A DNA stretch of 64,000 bases from Zygnema cylindricum (Eukaryota; Streptophyta; Zygnematophyceae; Zygnematales; Zygnemataceae), in contig JBBHKE010001474.1 in assembly GCA_037447655.1 (NCBI GenBank), forward strand, positions 62,001-126,000, written 5' to 3'. The translations under genes and the position numbers were made by a program. Positions within the stretch are counted from its first letter, which is position 1; every line of letters starts with the position of its first letter. Of the stretch, positions 55,501-64,000 are shown piece by piece. The notes under the pieces were generated by a model, which did no database searches, was not told the origin of the DNA, and worked only from the letters and a program-made list of their open reading frames with translations.

Positions 55501-56976
55501 GGAGGCGTAAAAAAGGCTTGTAAAAAGGACAAAGGGAAGGAAAATGGAAAAGGGAGCAACAGAATTTCACTTAAAGTCAAGGCATACCGTGTGATGAAAT
55601 AAACTGGTGTTCCATAGTTATGTCATAACGTCTTCTATCACATGGTCTTCATATTTCAAGCTACTCTTAAAATTAGATTTTTTTTCTACATCCCTTTCCT
55701 AGAAGCTTGTGCCAAATTGGTGAAATTGAGGGATTCTTTTATGTTTACTTCTGGTAATCAAACTGATTTCAAGTGTTTAAAACTTATGCATTTCTACTAA
55801 CCAGAGGGCCTGTAGAATCTCCACATTCCACATAGTGTATATTCAGTCCACCACTTTCAACCTCATGATGTTGTAACTGGAATTCTTTCATTTTTTCTTC
55901 CGTCGAAATTTGAGCTCCAGAAAAAGATTGGCAGTGTATTGTTCGTGTATAATTAAATAACCCTGCAAAGTCAGAGTTCAAGCTTTAGATTACACATTGA
56001 AGATTTCGGCTTGTTGGAGCATTCAACTTAGGATGTGCAATTTTTTCTTTGAAAGATGTCAGTTTAACAAAGTTGTCTGTTGTTGATGGGCATCAAATGA
56101 GATCAATGAGAAAAATAGATCATACCCTTTGATCATGATATCACGATTGGAAATTGGAAAACTATGTGATGAGAAAAAGTTCTTTGACTGCCCGAAAAAA
56201 GTTAAACTCTAACAACTATGGGCGGTGTTGCAATGTTGAAGAGTTCAAACTGAATTCCTTTTTATCCTTTGCATTGCATGCTACTGTAGTAATATTGACA
56301 TCGTTCACAAACAAAAAAAAAAATCTTTTGGAGTATACTAACTTCAGGCATTGTAATACACTGATACAAAAAATTGTCGTCCACGACTTCCAATTCCATA
56401 ATGCTTGAAATCTTATAGCAAACTCAGTTTTTTTATGTTTAAATAAGAAAAAAAAGGCAGCACCTTTTTCAGCTGTAGACCAAAACAAAACGCTTCTATA
56501 AAAAATACTCTTCTCAATTATACAAAAAATGACAAGCAATCAAACAAGTAGCAAAACGCCAAATAATGAGGGAGAGAAAGGGAATGAGATAGGTGGAGGG
56601 AAGAGAGGGAGAGAATATGAGAGCGTAAAAGAGGGAACAAAAGAAGGAGAGGGAACGAGAGGGAACGAGTGGGAGAGTAAGGGGGAAGAAAAGAGAGATT
56701 TTTTAAACAAATGTTTTCGGAAATTGAAGTAAAAAGGGCAAAAAACTAACCTTTTGTTATCTTCTCCGTACAATCATAAGCTCCGGCTATTTTCCACCCA
56801 TGTACGTTAACTCCAGTAGAAACTTTGCTACTTAAAGCATTGACTTTTAAACTCTTGCTACCTTTCCACTCTCTCACAATATTACCTCTTGCCCTGCTTT
56901 TTATTACTGGGGAAATAAAAATTCCAATCTCTTTCCGAAAATGGAGAAAACATCTACCGGGATTCATAGCATTCAT
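49500..56976 (-). CDS. Epoxide hydrolase, alpha/beta-hydrolase family; nine exons, 391 aa, possible organelle-targeting leader
   Basis: Spliced gene model on the minus strand. Exons: 56,976-56,751; 55,962-55,802; 55,308-55,093; 53,623-53,467; 52,938-52,890; 52,366-52,298; 51,643-51,541; 50,388-50,275; 49,580-49,500. All introns are GT-AG and all phases agree, giving 1,176 bp. Residues 1-99 are basic and Ser-rich, like a plastid or mitochondrial leader. The enzyme proper starts near M100. Oxyanion-hole HGFP (134-137), DLRGYGLSGKP, nucleophile in VGHDWG (Asp 205), cap Tyr in LNYYRA (310/311), acid in WGEGD (Asp 340), base in ASHW (His 368). The catalytic set is complete. Family role: adds water to epoxides such as fatty acid epoxides, giving diols. 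A shorter start at M100 without the leader is possible. Confidence 0.88.
50275..50388 (-). CDS. Epoxide hydrolase exon 8
   Basis: 114 bp. Acceptor GGGCAG, donor CAG then GTATTA. Encodes VMVLWGEGDTFLCPELAD and NCTVYRFPQ. Phase 0 to 0. A decayed inverted copy lies at 48,350-48,466. Confidence 0.9.
51000..51500. repeat. Degenerate repeats in intron 7
   Basis: CCACACTAATTACGGTGAA-type words and 'TCTGTCTCTCGGGGAGGA'-type words recur about every 60-120 bp. Confidence 0.65.
51541..51643 (-). CDS. Epoxide hydrolase exon 7
   Basis: 103 bp. Strong polypyrimidine tract and CCCAG acceptor, donor AAG then GTACAG. Encodes QAWVGSLNYYRAGWNG with the cap tyrosine. Phase 2 to 0. Confidence 0.9.
51846..52270. 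repeat. Giant C/T microsatellite in intron 6 (G-rich on the sense strand)
   Basis: CTCTCTCC grading into CCCTCCCTCC and C runs of up to ~19 bases (near 52,199-52,218). The gene is on the minus strand, so its pre-mRNA carries dense GGGAGGG runs. All open frames here (Gly/Glu/Arg-rich) are artefacts. Confidence 0.92.
52298..52366 (-). CDS. Epoxide hydrolase exon 6
   Basis: 69 bp. Acceptor ACGCAG, donor GTGAGA. Encodes SQKFLNLVLNKDPIRPPAED of the cap. Phase 2 to 2. It directly borders the giant pyrimidine tract in intron 6. Confidence 0.82.
52890..52938 (-). CDS. Epoxide hydrolase exon 5
   Basis: 49 bp. Acceptor CGGGCAG, donor GTAAGT. Completes YLFQIPKLPEFLLSRY in the cap. Phase 1 to 2. Confidence 0.88.
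53040..53160. repeat. GA-rich microsatellite in intron 4
   Basis: GAGAGGGAGA units on the plus strand (CT-rich on the sense strand). It opens spurious frames. Confidence 0.85.
53467..53623 (-). CDS. Epoxide hydrolase exon 4
   Basis: Acceptor GATGCAG, donor GTACGT. Begins VGHDWGAAVAW with the nucleophile elbow; includes AILNSPYPP. Phase 0 to 1. Confidence 0.92.
53630..54850. repeat. Degenerate repeat cluster in intron 3
   Basis: The word CATCCACACTATA followed by a short A/T-rich spacer and GGTAAACAT or GGTCAACGTA recurs more than fifteen times at irregular spacing of roughly 50-60 bp. The reverse complement word (TAGTGTGGATG) is found in the inverted copy at 47,880-48,320. Confidence 0.75.
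55093..55308 (-). CDS. Epoxide hydrolase exon 3
   Basis: Acceptor CCGTAG after a CT-rich tract, donor TTA then GTAAGA. 72 codons with ILLLHGFPCTW and VVVPDLRGYGLSGKP. Phase 0 to 0. Confidence 0.92.
55802..55962 (-). CDS. Epoxide hydrolase exon 2
   Basis: Acceptor TTTGCAG, donor CTG then GTTAGT. Encodes the leader end and the N-terminal strand HHEVESGGLNIHYVECGD. Phase 1 in, phase 0 out. Confidence 0.87.
56565..56700. repeat. GA-rich tract in intron 1
   Basis: GAGAGGGAACGAG-type units on the plus strand. Not coding. Confidence 0.75.
56751..56976 (-). CDS. Epoxide hydrolase exon 1 (leader)
   Basis: ATG at 56,976; a second in-frame ATG three codons on. Encodes a Lys/Arg/Ser-rich, acid-poor segment (PVIKSRARGNIVREWKGSKS). 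Donor G then GTTAGT at 56,750; ends in phase 1. A frame stop lies ~40 bp upstream of the ATG. Confidence 0.7.
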
Positions 56977-56999
56977 ATTGACAACAGAACTAGAAAATA

Positions 57000-57862
57000 T
57001 CTTCTTTGCCTGGATTTACTATTATCTCTTGTTTTCACATAAATTCAAGCCTATTTCTTGTTTATTCCCACATAAGAGCAGTCATGCAGCAATAGAAATG
57101 CGCCAGCTGCAAGAGTGCCGAAGCTGATGGTAGACTCGTTGGTCGGGAGGAGCTGCATGGCGTCAACACGAGTGCCATGGCAGAGTTTCGTGGCAACCAT
57201 GAGTGCTGTAGAGTGTACGGAACAGTACACCGTCAATCGCATGTACTGTAGCGCTGACAGCTGCTGCATTCACACCGGAAATGGATGATGAATGAGATGA
57301 TAAAATGAATGATCCCGTACCATTCATTTCGCAAAAAAACAAAAACAGAGGCGCCAAACTGACCGACTGCTCGGCTGTCAACCTTTTTGGAGCGTAGCGA
57401 CGGACAAAATATACGATTTGGAGCGTAGCGACGGACAAAAACGTACGGTCAAGTGCGTCAAAACTTGACAACTGTGGTAAGTCATCTTCTTTTCCGGGAA
57501 CCCTTTTCGGAATGCAGAAATCCGACTTTGAAAAAACATGAAGTCGCATCTCGAATGATTCATCCGTATTGTACGATATTTTTTTAAATGGTAACCCATA
57601 AACGAATAACCAATCAAAATCAACTAGAATCGAACGTAAAAAAATGTAAAGTTATTTTTTTTTTGTAATTTTGACGAAACAATCATCTAAAATATAACGT
57701 AAAAAATGTCAAAAACGATGGCTTGGTACGGACGGATTTGAGTCATTCGACGCTTAATCGTACGGTAGCATGAACCACATCGAGACGTTTTGGTTGACGT
57801 GAGATGACGTCAAAGGCGATTCACGTGCAAACAAAACAAAAGGACATTCGTTTCCTCATCTC
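57000..57862. other. Upstream region of the epoxide hydrolase gene, possible promoter side
   Basis: Contains a two-copy repeat TTGGAGCGTAGCGACGGACA at 57,391-57,412 and 57,419-57,441. No further exon was recognised with confidence; open frames at 57,051-57,549 (minus) have no family features. Confidence 0.4.
57391..57441. repeat. Two-copy repeat upstream of the epoxide hydrolase gene
   Basis: GGAGCGTAGCGACGGACAAAA occurs twice, ~29 bp apart. It may be a regulatory duplication, or chance. Confidence 0.75.
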
Positions 57863-57872
57863 NNNNNNNNNN
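57863..57872. other. Assembly gap (10 N)
   Basis: Ten undetermined bases. Sequence continuity across them is not assured. Confidence 0.99.
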
Positions 57873-58712
57873 GCATACTGTGTAAACTCAAACTGTCAAG
57901 ATTGTCACGCACTGCACTGAATCTCTACCACTACGGCCTAACGTCTTTAATAACCACATATGTGTTTTAATCTAACATATTGTAATTAAGGGTGTCCTCT
58001 CTGTAACGTCTAACATCAGGTGAGAACATTTGTTTACAATAAATGTGATAAAATCATAAAGGTCGGTCTTTTTCCGTTATAAACTTCGAGTGACTGTAAT
58101 ATATTTACTTTCCATGGTGTAAACTTTTTTCTTGTAGTTTTGTAAAAGTCTTTGTGTTATGTTGTTTTTGCACATTTCCCTTGGAAAATATGAAATGAAA
58201 CGAAATAAAATGTTTTGATGTTCTTTTTTCAAATGTGGTACCTTTCATTTATATAATGTCAGTGAGCTTCAAATATTGCCTTTTTCTGGCTGGAAATACT
58301 AAAATAGTGTAAATAACATTTGTTTACAAGAGTGGACTACAATCTGCAATGTCTCTCCTGTGGGAATTAATGTTATACAATCTAATTTTGTGTATACACC
58401 AATAATTTCTGCAATCCGGCATCACCATCTCTAAGTCACGTCACGCACTGTTAGAACTGTCAAACTCAAATGTGTCATACGAAACCTCAGGGGGACAGAA
58501 AATGAGAGGAGGATTTCAAACACTCGAGAAAAAAACAAGTGAGAAGATCACACATGCTAGGGGGAGTAGTTCCATTTGCAATAAAATAAACATACTGGAA
58601 AAAATATATCAAATCCTTGGGCACCAGATATAAGGAACAAATCATCATGAAATAAACTCTTAAGTTGTGCCAGATGTACCTCGTGCAAAGAAGGGGAAAA
58701 AAAAAAGACCTC
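57873..58712. other. Non-coding, nothing recognised
   Basis: AT-rich sequence right of the gap without coding or RNA gene signals. Confidence 0.4.
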
Positions 58713-58800
58713 ACAGGATAAATTAAAAGCACGATGGTAAACCATCCGAGTCTGGGGGTACAAAAGGGGTGGCATAACCAAAACTGAAAAACAAGCAGGG
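58713..58800 (-). repeat. Dispersed repeat R1, third copy (reverse)
   Basis: The minus strand reads TTTTCAGTTTTGGTTATGCC, CCTTTTGTACC and GATGGTTTACCATCGTGC. Its open frames are not genes. Confidence 0.65.
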
Positions 58801-58830
58801 CAATAAAAAACAAAGAACCAAAAAGGAAGG

Positions 58831-58995
58831 CCAGAGGAGAGAGTGAGGAGATAGAGAGAGGGGAAACGACTAAGAGAGGGTGAGGAGAGCGTGAGAGGAG
58901 AGAGAAAGAAAGAAGGGGGGAGAGTTGGGCGGGAGGAGAGGGCGAGGAGAGGAGGAAAGCAAAAGAGGAGGAGAAAAAAAGAGAAGAGAGAAAAG
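58831..58995. repeat. GA-rich microsatellite
   Basis: GAGGAGAGAG units on the plus strand. Confidence 0.85.
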
Positions 58996-59597
58996 TGTAC
59001 TCTATGTACGGCTTGTGGTGTAAATGAAATTGTACGGAATGTGTAGTAATCCCATATGGTTTAAAGGTTTTCGACCAATCAATTTAAACGATCCGTATCT
59101 TTTAGTAACCAAAATTAAAAGTTACGTGCACCTCGTACGAATCAAAAGGACGAATGTTTTTGTCGTTTCTCACAACAAGCGGGCGCGGTTGAATGTGCAC
59201 CAAAAGTAGAAATTCTTGAAATAACAAACTTGTTGGTACGCTCGGTTGACAAATCGTAAAGATAAAATGATTTTTTTATTTTTTAGGCTTACGTTAAACC
59301 ACGAAAGACTTTTTTAGTTGCTTCAATTCTTTAACCTATGCGAAAATGTGAAATTTTGATGTTCTATGCCTTCTCGCTTATGTCAATGGTGACGACGTGG
59401 AATACACGAAAATAGCGAGGTGACGATGAGGCCGTAGACCTGCGCGATTGGATTCAACGCAAAAGTTAGCTTTCAAGATTTTGAACTATTGCTGTGACGA
59501 GTGGGCGACATCCTTCTATTGCATAAAGTCTTTCCGATTAAAAAAATAAGCGCTCGTTAAACTTGTACTTATCGTGTGGCATCACGTTTTAAAGACG
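58996..59597. other. Non-coding, nothing recognised
   Basis: An open frame at 59,024-59,209 (plus) has no family features and no codon structure that I trust. Confidence 0.35.
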
Positions 59598-60260
59598 GCC
59601 CCCCATTGGTTGTACGTTTTACCATCCTATGACACGACCTCATTAAATTTCTAAAGTTAATTGCTAACAAATTGTACATAATATCTTATGTCATTACATT
59701 TAGGGCGCGCAGGCTCCCATTGGTTGCACGTTGGGGACTCCCATCGGTTGCACGTTGTGTATCCCCCTATCACACTACTGTACCGTAATACTTCAAATTA
59801 CAACCTTCAAATTATAACCCGTATCGATGGTTACCTTTGTCCCTACCACTTTCTGGCATTAAATTTTGATTGCGGGCACCCATTGGTGCATGTATTATCA
59901 TCCAATAAAAATAAGTCCTTTAAATTGAAGGCTTCATTTCTACCTATATCCTCTGACATTATTTCAAACTGGTCGACGTCCACGGGTTGCGCGCTACATC
60001 ATCCACTCTGTCCCTCCCTACATCTAAAACTCCCTCCCTACATTTAAAACTTCTATCGGACGTCATAAATTTTCTAGGGCAGGAGCCTAATGGTTCCACG
60101 TTGGGCAAGAGCCTAGTGGTTTCACGTTGTAACATCACGTGACAATAACTTTTTAAAATTAAAAGCTTCATTATTGACGGCGGGCGCCTATTGATTCTAT
60201 ACTCTTTCATCAATTTTGAGGGCGGGCACCTAGTGGTCCCACGTTGTACCATATTATCAC
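59598..60260. repeat. Degenerate repeat cluster with ATTGGTTGCACGTT core
   Basis: The core 'CCATTGGTTGCACGTTGTAC', often preceded by GGGCGCC or GGGCACC and followed by ATC-AC, a CAATAA and AAAGCTTCATT-like tail, recurs at about 59,600, 59,715, 59,740, 59,875, 60,085, 60,105, 60,185 and 60,230. Period is roughly 100 bp but irregular. Confidence 0.75.
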
Positions 60261-60289
60261 AATAAAGTTTGAAGTTATATCGAGAGGCT

Positions 60290-63200
60290 TACGTAAATAT
60301 GTGGTCAACATTTTTTTTTATTGTTAATTATAATTTTTGTTGTTGTTTTTTTTTTTTTTTTTGTTAGGTTGAAAAAATTAAAAAATATAAACATAAGTTT
60401 ACAAAAAGAACAAGATATTTTGAAAACAAAAAAAAAAAATATTTTTTATTGTTTTATATATTTATTATTATAACCTTAATTAACTTTTTTTTTTGCCAAA
60501 AAAAAAAAATAATGATAAATATATTTAATTATTAAATGAAAAAAATAAAAGAGAAATAAAACAAATGTTTCAAACAAAAAGACAAAAAAAATAAAAAATA
60601 AACACGATTTAAATTCTATTTTTTTTTTTTTTGTTTTTTTGTTAAATGTGTTTATTTAAATGGTTTTTTTTTTATTTGATATATAGACTAAAACTTAACA
60701 AAAATCAAAACAATGAAGTTTTTTTGCCAAAAATATTTTTTTAAAAAAATAATAAAATTAAATTTAATATTGTTGCTTCAATAAAAAAAGAAAACTTTAT
60801 AAATAAAAAGTAAGTATTTTTTTTATTATTATTTTTTTTTTACAATTGTTTTGTGGTTGACTTTGTTTTTTTTTATTATTATTATTTGAGTTTATTACTT
60901 TAGTTATGATTTTGCTTCTTTAGTTATATAACGCTAGATTTTTTTTATTTTTTTTATTATCACATTGATCTAAAAATTATAATAATTTTATTGAAAAAAA
61001 AAAAATGTTTCAAACAAAAGGACAAAAAAAAAAAAAAAATACAAAAAAACTATTTAAAAAACTTATTTAACAAAAAAATAATAAAAAATAAGTTACAATG
61101 TGAATCGCATGTTTCTTTTTTATTTTTTTGTCTTTTTGTTTGAAAAAATTGTTTTTTTTTTCTTTTTATGTTTTCCATTTTATAATTAAATATAATTTGA
61201 AAAAAAAGTATTTTTTTTTAAGAAAAAAAATAAACTAAACTAAAAATATAAAATAAAAAATAAAAAATAATTTTAATAAATAATAAATATATAAAACAAT
61301 ATATTGCGAAAAAATCGAAAGAAGGTTCAAATGGCGTCAGTTGTAACATTTAACACCATAGCAAGTAACATGGGAAACAGTAAAATATTACGAGCACAAT
61401 TAATGAAAAAATAATGACTACTTCAATTTAAGATTATGATAAAAAACTGAAAAAAAATAAAGACATTTTTAGTCATAAATAACACAAGAAGAAAAAAAAA
61501 CAAAAAATTAAAATTTATAACACTCATAACAAATTAACGAATTAGGCACAAATTGGAAAAAAAACTGAAAGTCAAAAAATAAAATTAACTAATTTAATTT
61601 AATATTTACATAATAAATAAAGATTATAAAAGAAAAAAAAACATTTTTGTAAAAAGTTTTTTTTTATAATATAAAAAAAAATTACAACTAAATGTAAAAA
61701 AAGAAAAAAAAAATAGAAAAAAAATGTTTTTTATTACCTCAATAACCTTCTTTATTTTAGCATATCAAAGAAAATTTTCTTGTACAAAATATAAAAAAAA
61801 ATTTACTTTTGCTAAATCATTTTCTTTCTATTTTCTCGTTTTCTCTTTTTTTCATTTTCACTCTAATTTTTAGTACTCTTTTTATTTTGTCCATCTTCAT
61901 TCTCTCAATCAATTATTTTTGATTTATTTCTTTCACGCTTTTGCAAACTCAATGAAATAATAAAAACAGGGAGAGACAAAAACAGAGAAAGACAGAATAG
62001 AAAGAAAGAAAAAAAAAAATAAAAAAAAAAACAAAGAAAAGAAAAAGAAAAAAATAAAAAAATAGAAAAAAAAAGAAAGAGCCAGAGCAAAAGAGAAAAA
62101 AGATAAGGGAAACAACAAAAATCAAACAATAAAAATACACCTTTCTGTCTTAAATATGAAAAAAGAGATAAAGGTCACTAAAAAAAAAGAGGAATGCATC
62201 AAAAAATGTAAAACATAATTAAAAAAAAAGGGTTAAGAGGGAAAAAAATGATGAAAACTGCGTGAAAAGTTGAAGGAGAAAAAAATGATAAAGAAAATAG
62301 AAATGAAAAGAAAAGCGTTAAAAGAGAAGGTCATGATAAAGACAATTAAATCACTTAATCTTCTGACAAAAGAAAACATAAGTTTAAATAATTAACAAAT
62401 ACATAAAAAAAAAAACAAAATAGTACTTTATTTTCTCTTTGTCGTTCATTTTCTCCCGTTAAATTTCTATTTGAAAACATGCCATGAGAAGCTCAAGTGG
62501 CCTTTTCTTTTTTTTGTTTTTTCTTTTTTATTATTTTTTTTTTCTCTTCGTTGATAAGGTTAAGGTTAAGGCGAAAATAAAAAAAAAAATCAAAAAAAAA
62601 AAAAAAAAACAAAAGAAAACAAATATGTACAACTTTTCATCAACCAATTTAAAAAAAAACAAAATAATAAAAGATTTTAAAAATTAAAGAAAAAATACAA
62701 ATAACAAAAAAAAATAATATATTATATATATATATTAAGTTACGTAGGACCTTTTTATTGCACCATTATCAAAATATGAATGGTAAAAATATCTACATTA
62801 TAAGTGAAAAAAAAGTTTATTTTTGTAATTTAACTTCGTATCGTAAAAGAAGACAACGATTTAATATCGTAGAAATTTTTGAATTTTAGGTTTTAAAAAT
62901 CAATTTTGTATTGAGAATACTTCAACTGTGAGATTTGTAGAGAAAAGAAAATTTGTAAAGAAAAGACTCTAGAGATTTTTTTTTTATTCATTTTATTTTT
63001 TTTAAGGTTTAAAATTGCGTTAATTGTAATTCATTCCCTTCAAATTCTTTTTTAAAGTTGTAAGGAAAAAAATGGCAGCAATGTCTTAAAAAACCATGAG
63101 AAAAAAATTAGAAAAAAATGTGAATGACAACCATATTAATGGCACTATCACAAAAAATAGGTTTTTGGTTCCTTTCGTTATAGTCCAAGATTAAATATTT

Positions 63201-63770
63201 GTTGATTTTTTTATTGTTAAAGCGTCATCTTTATTGGAGGATAACTTCCCAATAGAATATTAGTTAAAATTTTGGTTATTAACATTTAAAAGAAAAAAAA
63301 ATTGCTTTTGCATAAAAAATTTAAATAAAAAAATATTTGTAAAGTGCATTTAAATAACCTACGATTCAAAAATTGCAAAAAAATCTGTGATTTATTTGAT
63401 GAAAAAAATGAAATAAAAAAATATTTGTAAAGTGCATTTAAACAACTTACGATTCAAAAATTGCAAAAAAAATGTGATTTATCTAATGAAAAAAATGAAA
63501 AGGTTTTAAAAATTGGAAAAATGAAGGAAAATAAAAAACTTGAAAAGGTAAAAAAGAAATTAATGTATGTAAATGTATTAATAACTCCATATTGTTACAA
63601 ATTTTAAGACACCAAAACCATTAAGGATGAAAAAAAAAATTAATTTCGAAAGTGGAAAAATGATTTACAATAAAAAAATTGTAAAAAAAATAAATTAAGG
63701 TAATAATAATAAATATAGAATAAAAAATAATTTTAATAGTAATAAATGTATAAAACAGTATGTATACATA
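60290..63770. other. A/T homopolymer-rich low-complexity region, probable intron
   Basis: About 3.5 kb dominated by A and T runs (9-17 bases) on both strands. No exon was recognised. It lies just 3' of a donor site of the first exon at 63,772-63,992, so an intron is the simplest reading. Phe/Lys-rich open frames here are artefacts. Confidence 0.6.
63333..63508. repeat. Two-copy 88-bp tandem duplication
   Basis: ATATTTGTAAAGTGCATTTA begins at 63,333 and at 63,421. The following ACGATTCAAAAATTGC and GATGAAAAAAATGAA-like words are shared too. Confidence 0.88.
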
Positions 63771-63771
63771 C

Positions 63772-63992
63772 TGTTGCAGGTCATGGGCATTTAGACTCGG
63801 CTGTGATCCACTCCCACTAGGAGTCACACTTGCACTATTCGTCCCCGGAGGCACGAACTGGAATATTCGTACCCGGAGGAGCAGGTGGAGCACTAGGGTT
63901 AATAGGACTGGAATATTCGTACCCGGAGGAGCAGGTGGAGCACTAGGGTTAATAGGAGCACTTGCTGCAAGAGCTGAGCCAATATCAGACAT
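63772..63992 (-). CDS. Candidate first exon of an unknown gene (Pro/Ala/Ser-rich N terminus)
   Basis: ATG at 63,992, MSDIGSALAASAPINPSAPP, later PSGSGSQPSLNAHDLQ, then a donor-like GTATGT at 63,771. Low-complexity, probably disordered. A 49-bp tandem duplication (63,859-63,957) shifts the frame between its two copies but leaves the frame open. It could equally be the start of a retroelement gag. No function is proposed. Confidence 0.4.
63859..63957. repeat. 49-bp tandem duplication
   Basis: CTGGAATATTCGTACCCGGA and the following GCACTAGGGTTAATAGGA occur in two adjacent, apparently identical copies (63,859 and 63,908). 49 is not a multiple of three, so the encoded sequence differs between copies. 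Confidence 0.92.
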
Positions 63993-64000
63993 GTTAGCGG

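Noticed and set aside
58487-58813. Hydrophobic 108-residue protein on the minus strand
   Set aside because: It covers dispersed repeat R1, which also occurs at 47,808 and 48,806.
61905-62687. Phe- and Lys-rich membrane-like proteins
   Set aside because: Low-complexity A/T runs with stops everywhere else; no gene structure.

Overview
The window looks like nuclear DNA of a green plant lineage. It holds a spliced exon of an mTERF-family organelle protein, a nine-exon plant-type epoxide hydrolase gene with a possible organelle-targeting leader, Ty1/copia and Ty3/gypsy elements, satellites and very AT-rich introns. A gypsy element carrying a cytosine-5 DNA methyltransferase recalls reports of such elements in charophyte algae (from memory, unchecked), so a streptophyte alga or another non-seed plant is my best guess. 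The species cannot be fixed from this sequence.

Layout. 1-1,275: minus-strand mTERF exon and a weak further exon. 2,085-6,320: two arrays of a ~68-bp satellite in opposite orientations, flanking an LTR fragment and a purine-rich tract. 6,320-47,641: a nest of retrotransposons. A relic LTR (F) holds copia element A (minus strand, 6,446-12,896, target duplication GTCAA). At the end of F lies copia element C (plus, 13,471-38,950, duplication ATTTC). C was broken twice: by gypsy-type element E (minus, 15,142-27,826) and by copia element B (plus, 31,290-37,716, duplication TTATT), a sister of A. A non-LTR element (G) follows, interrupted by copia element D (minus, 39,203-45,553, duplication T/A-GGGG). 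47,642-49,499: decayed inverted copy of part of the epoxide hydrolase gene plus dispersed repeats. 49,500-56,976: epoxide hydrolase gene on the minus strand. All nine splice phases agree and give 391 codons plus stop. 57,863-57,872 is an assembly gap. 59,600-60,260 is a degenerate repeat cluster. 60,290-63,770 is A/T homopolymer-rich and is probably an intron of a gene whose first exon (minus) lies at 63,772-63,992.

The most interesting object is E. It has gag with a ~600-residue Pro/Ser-rich leader, zinc knuckles, protease, a C5-methyltransferase placed between protease and reverse transcriptase, RNase H, a DDE integrase and a C-terminal PHD finger. Its repeats are arranged as A1-internal-B1-A2-B2 (split direct repeats) instead of two plain LTRs. 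The copia elements add two more oddities. Their primer-binding site matches the anticodon arm of initiator tRNA-Met and contains the gag ATG. Their LTRs also carry a tRNA-like B-box module antisense to the element. All element coding regions carry stops or frameshifts, so these copies look inactive.
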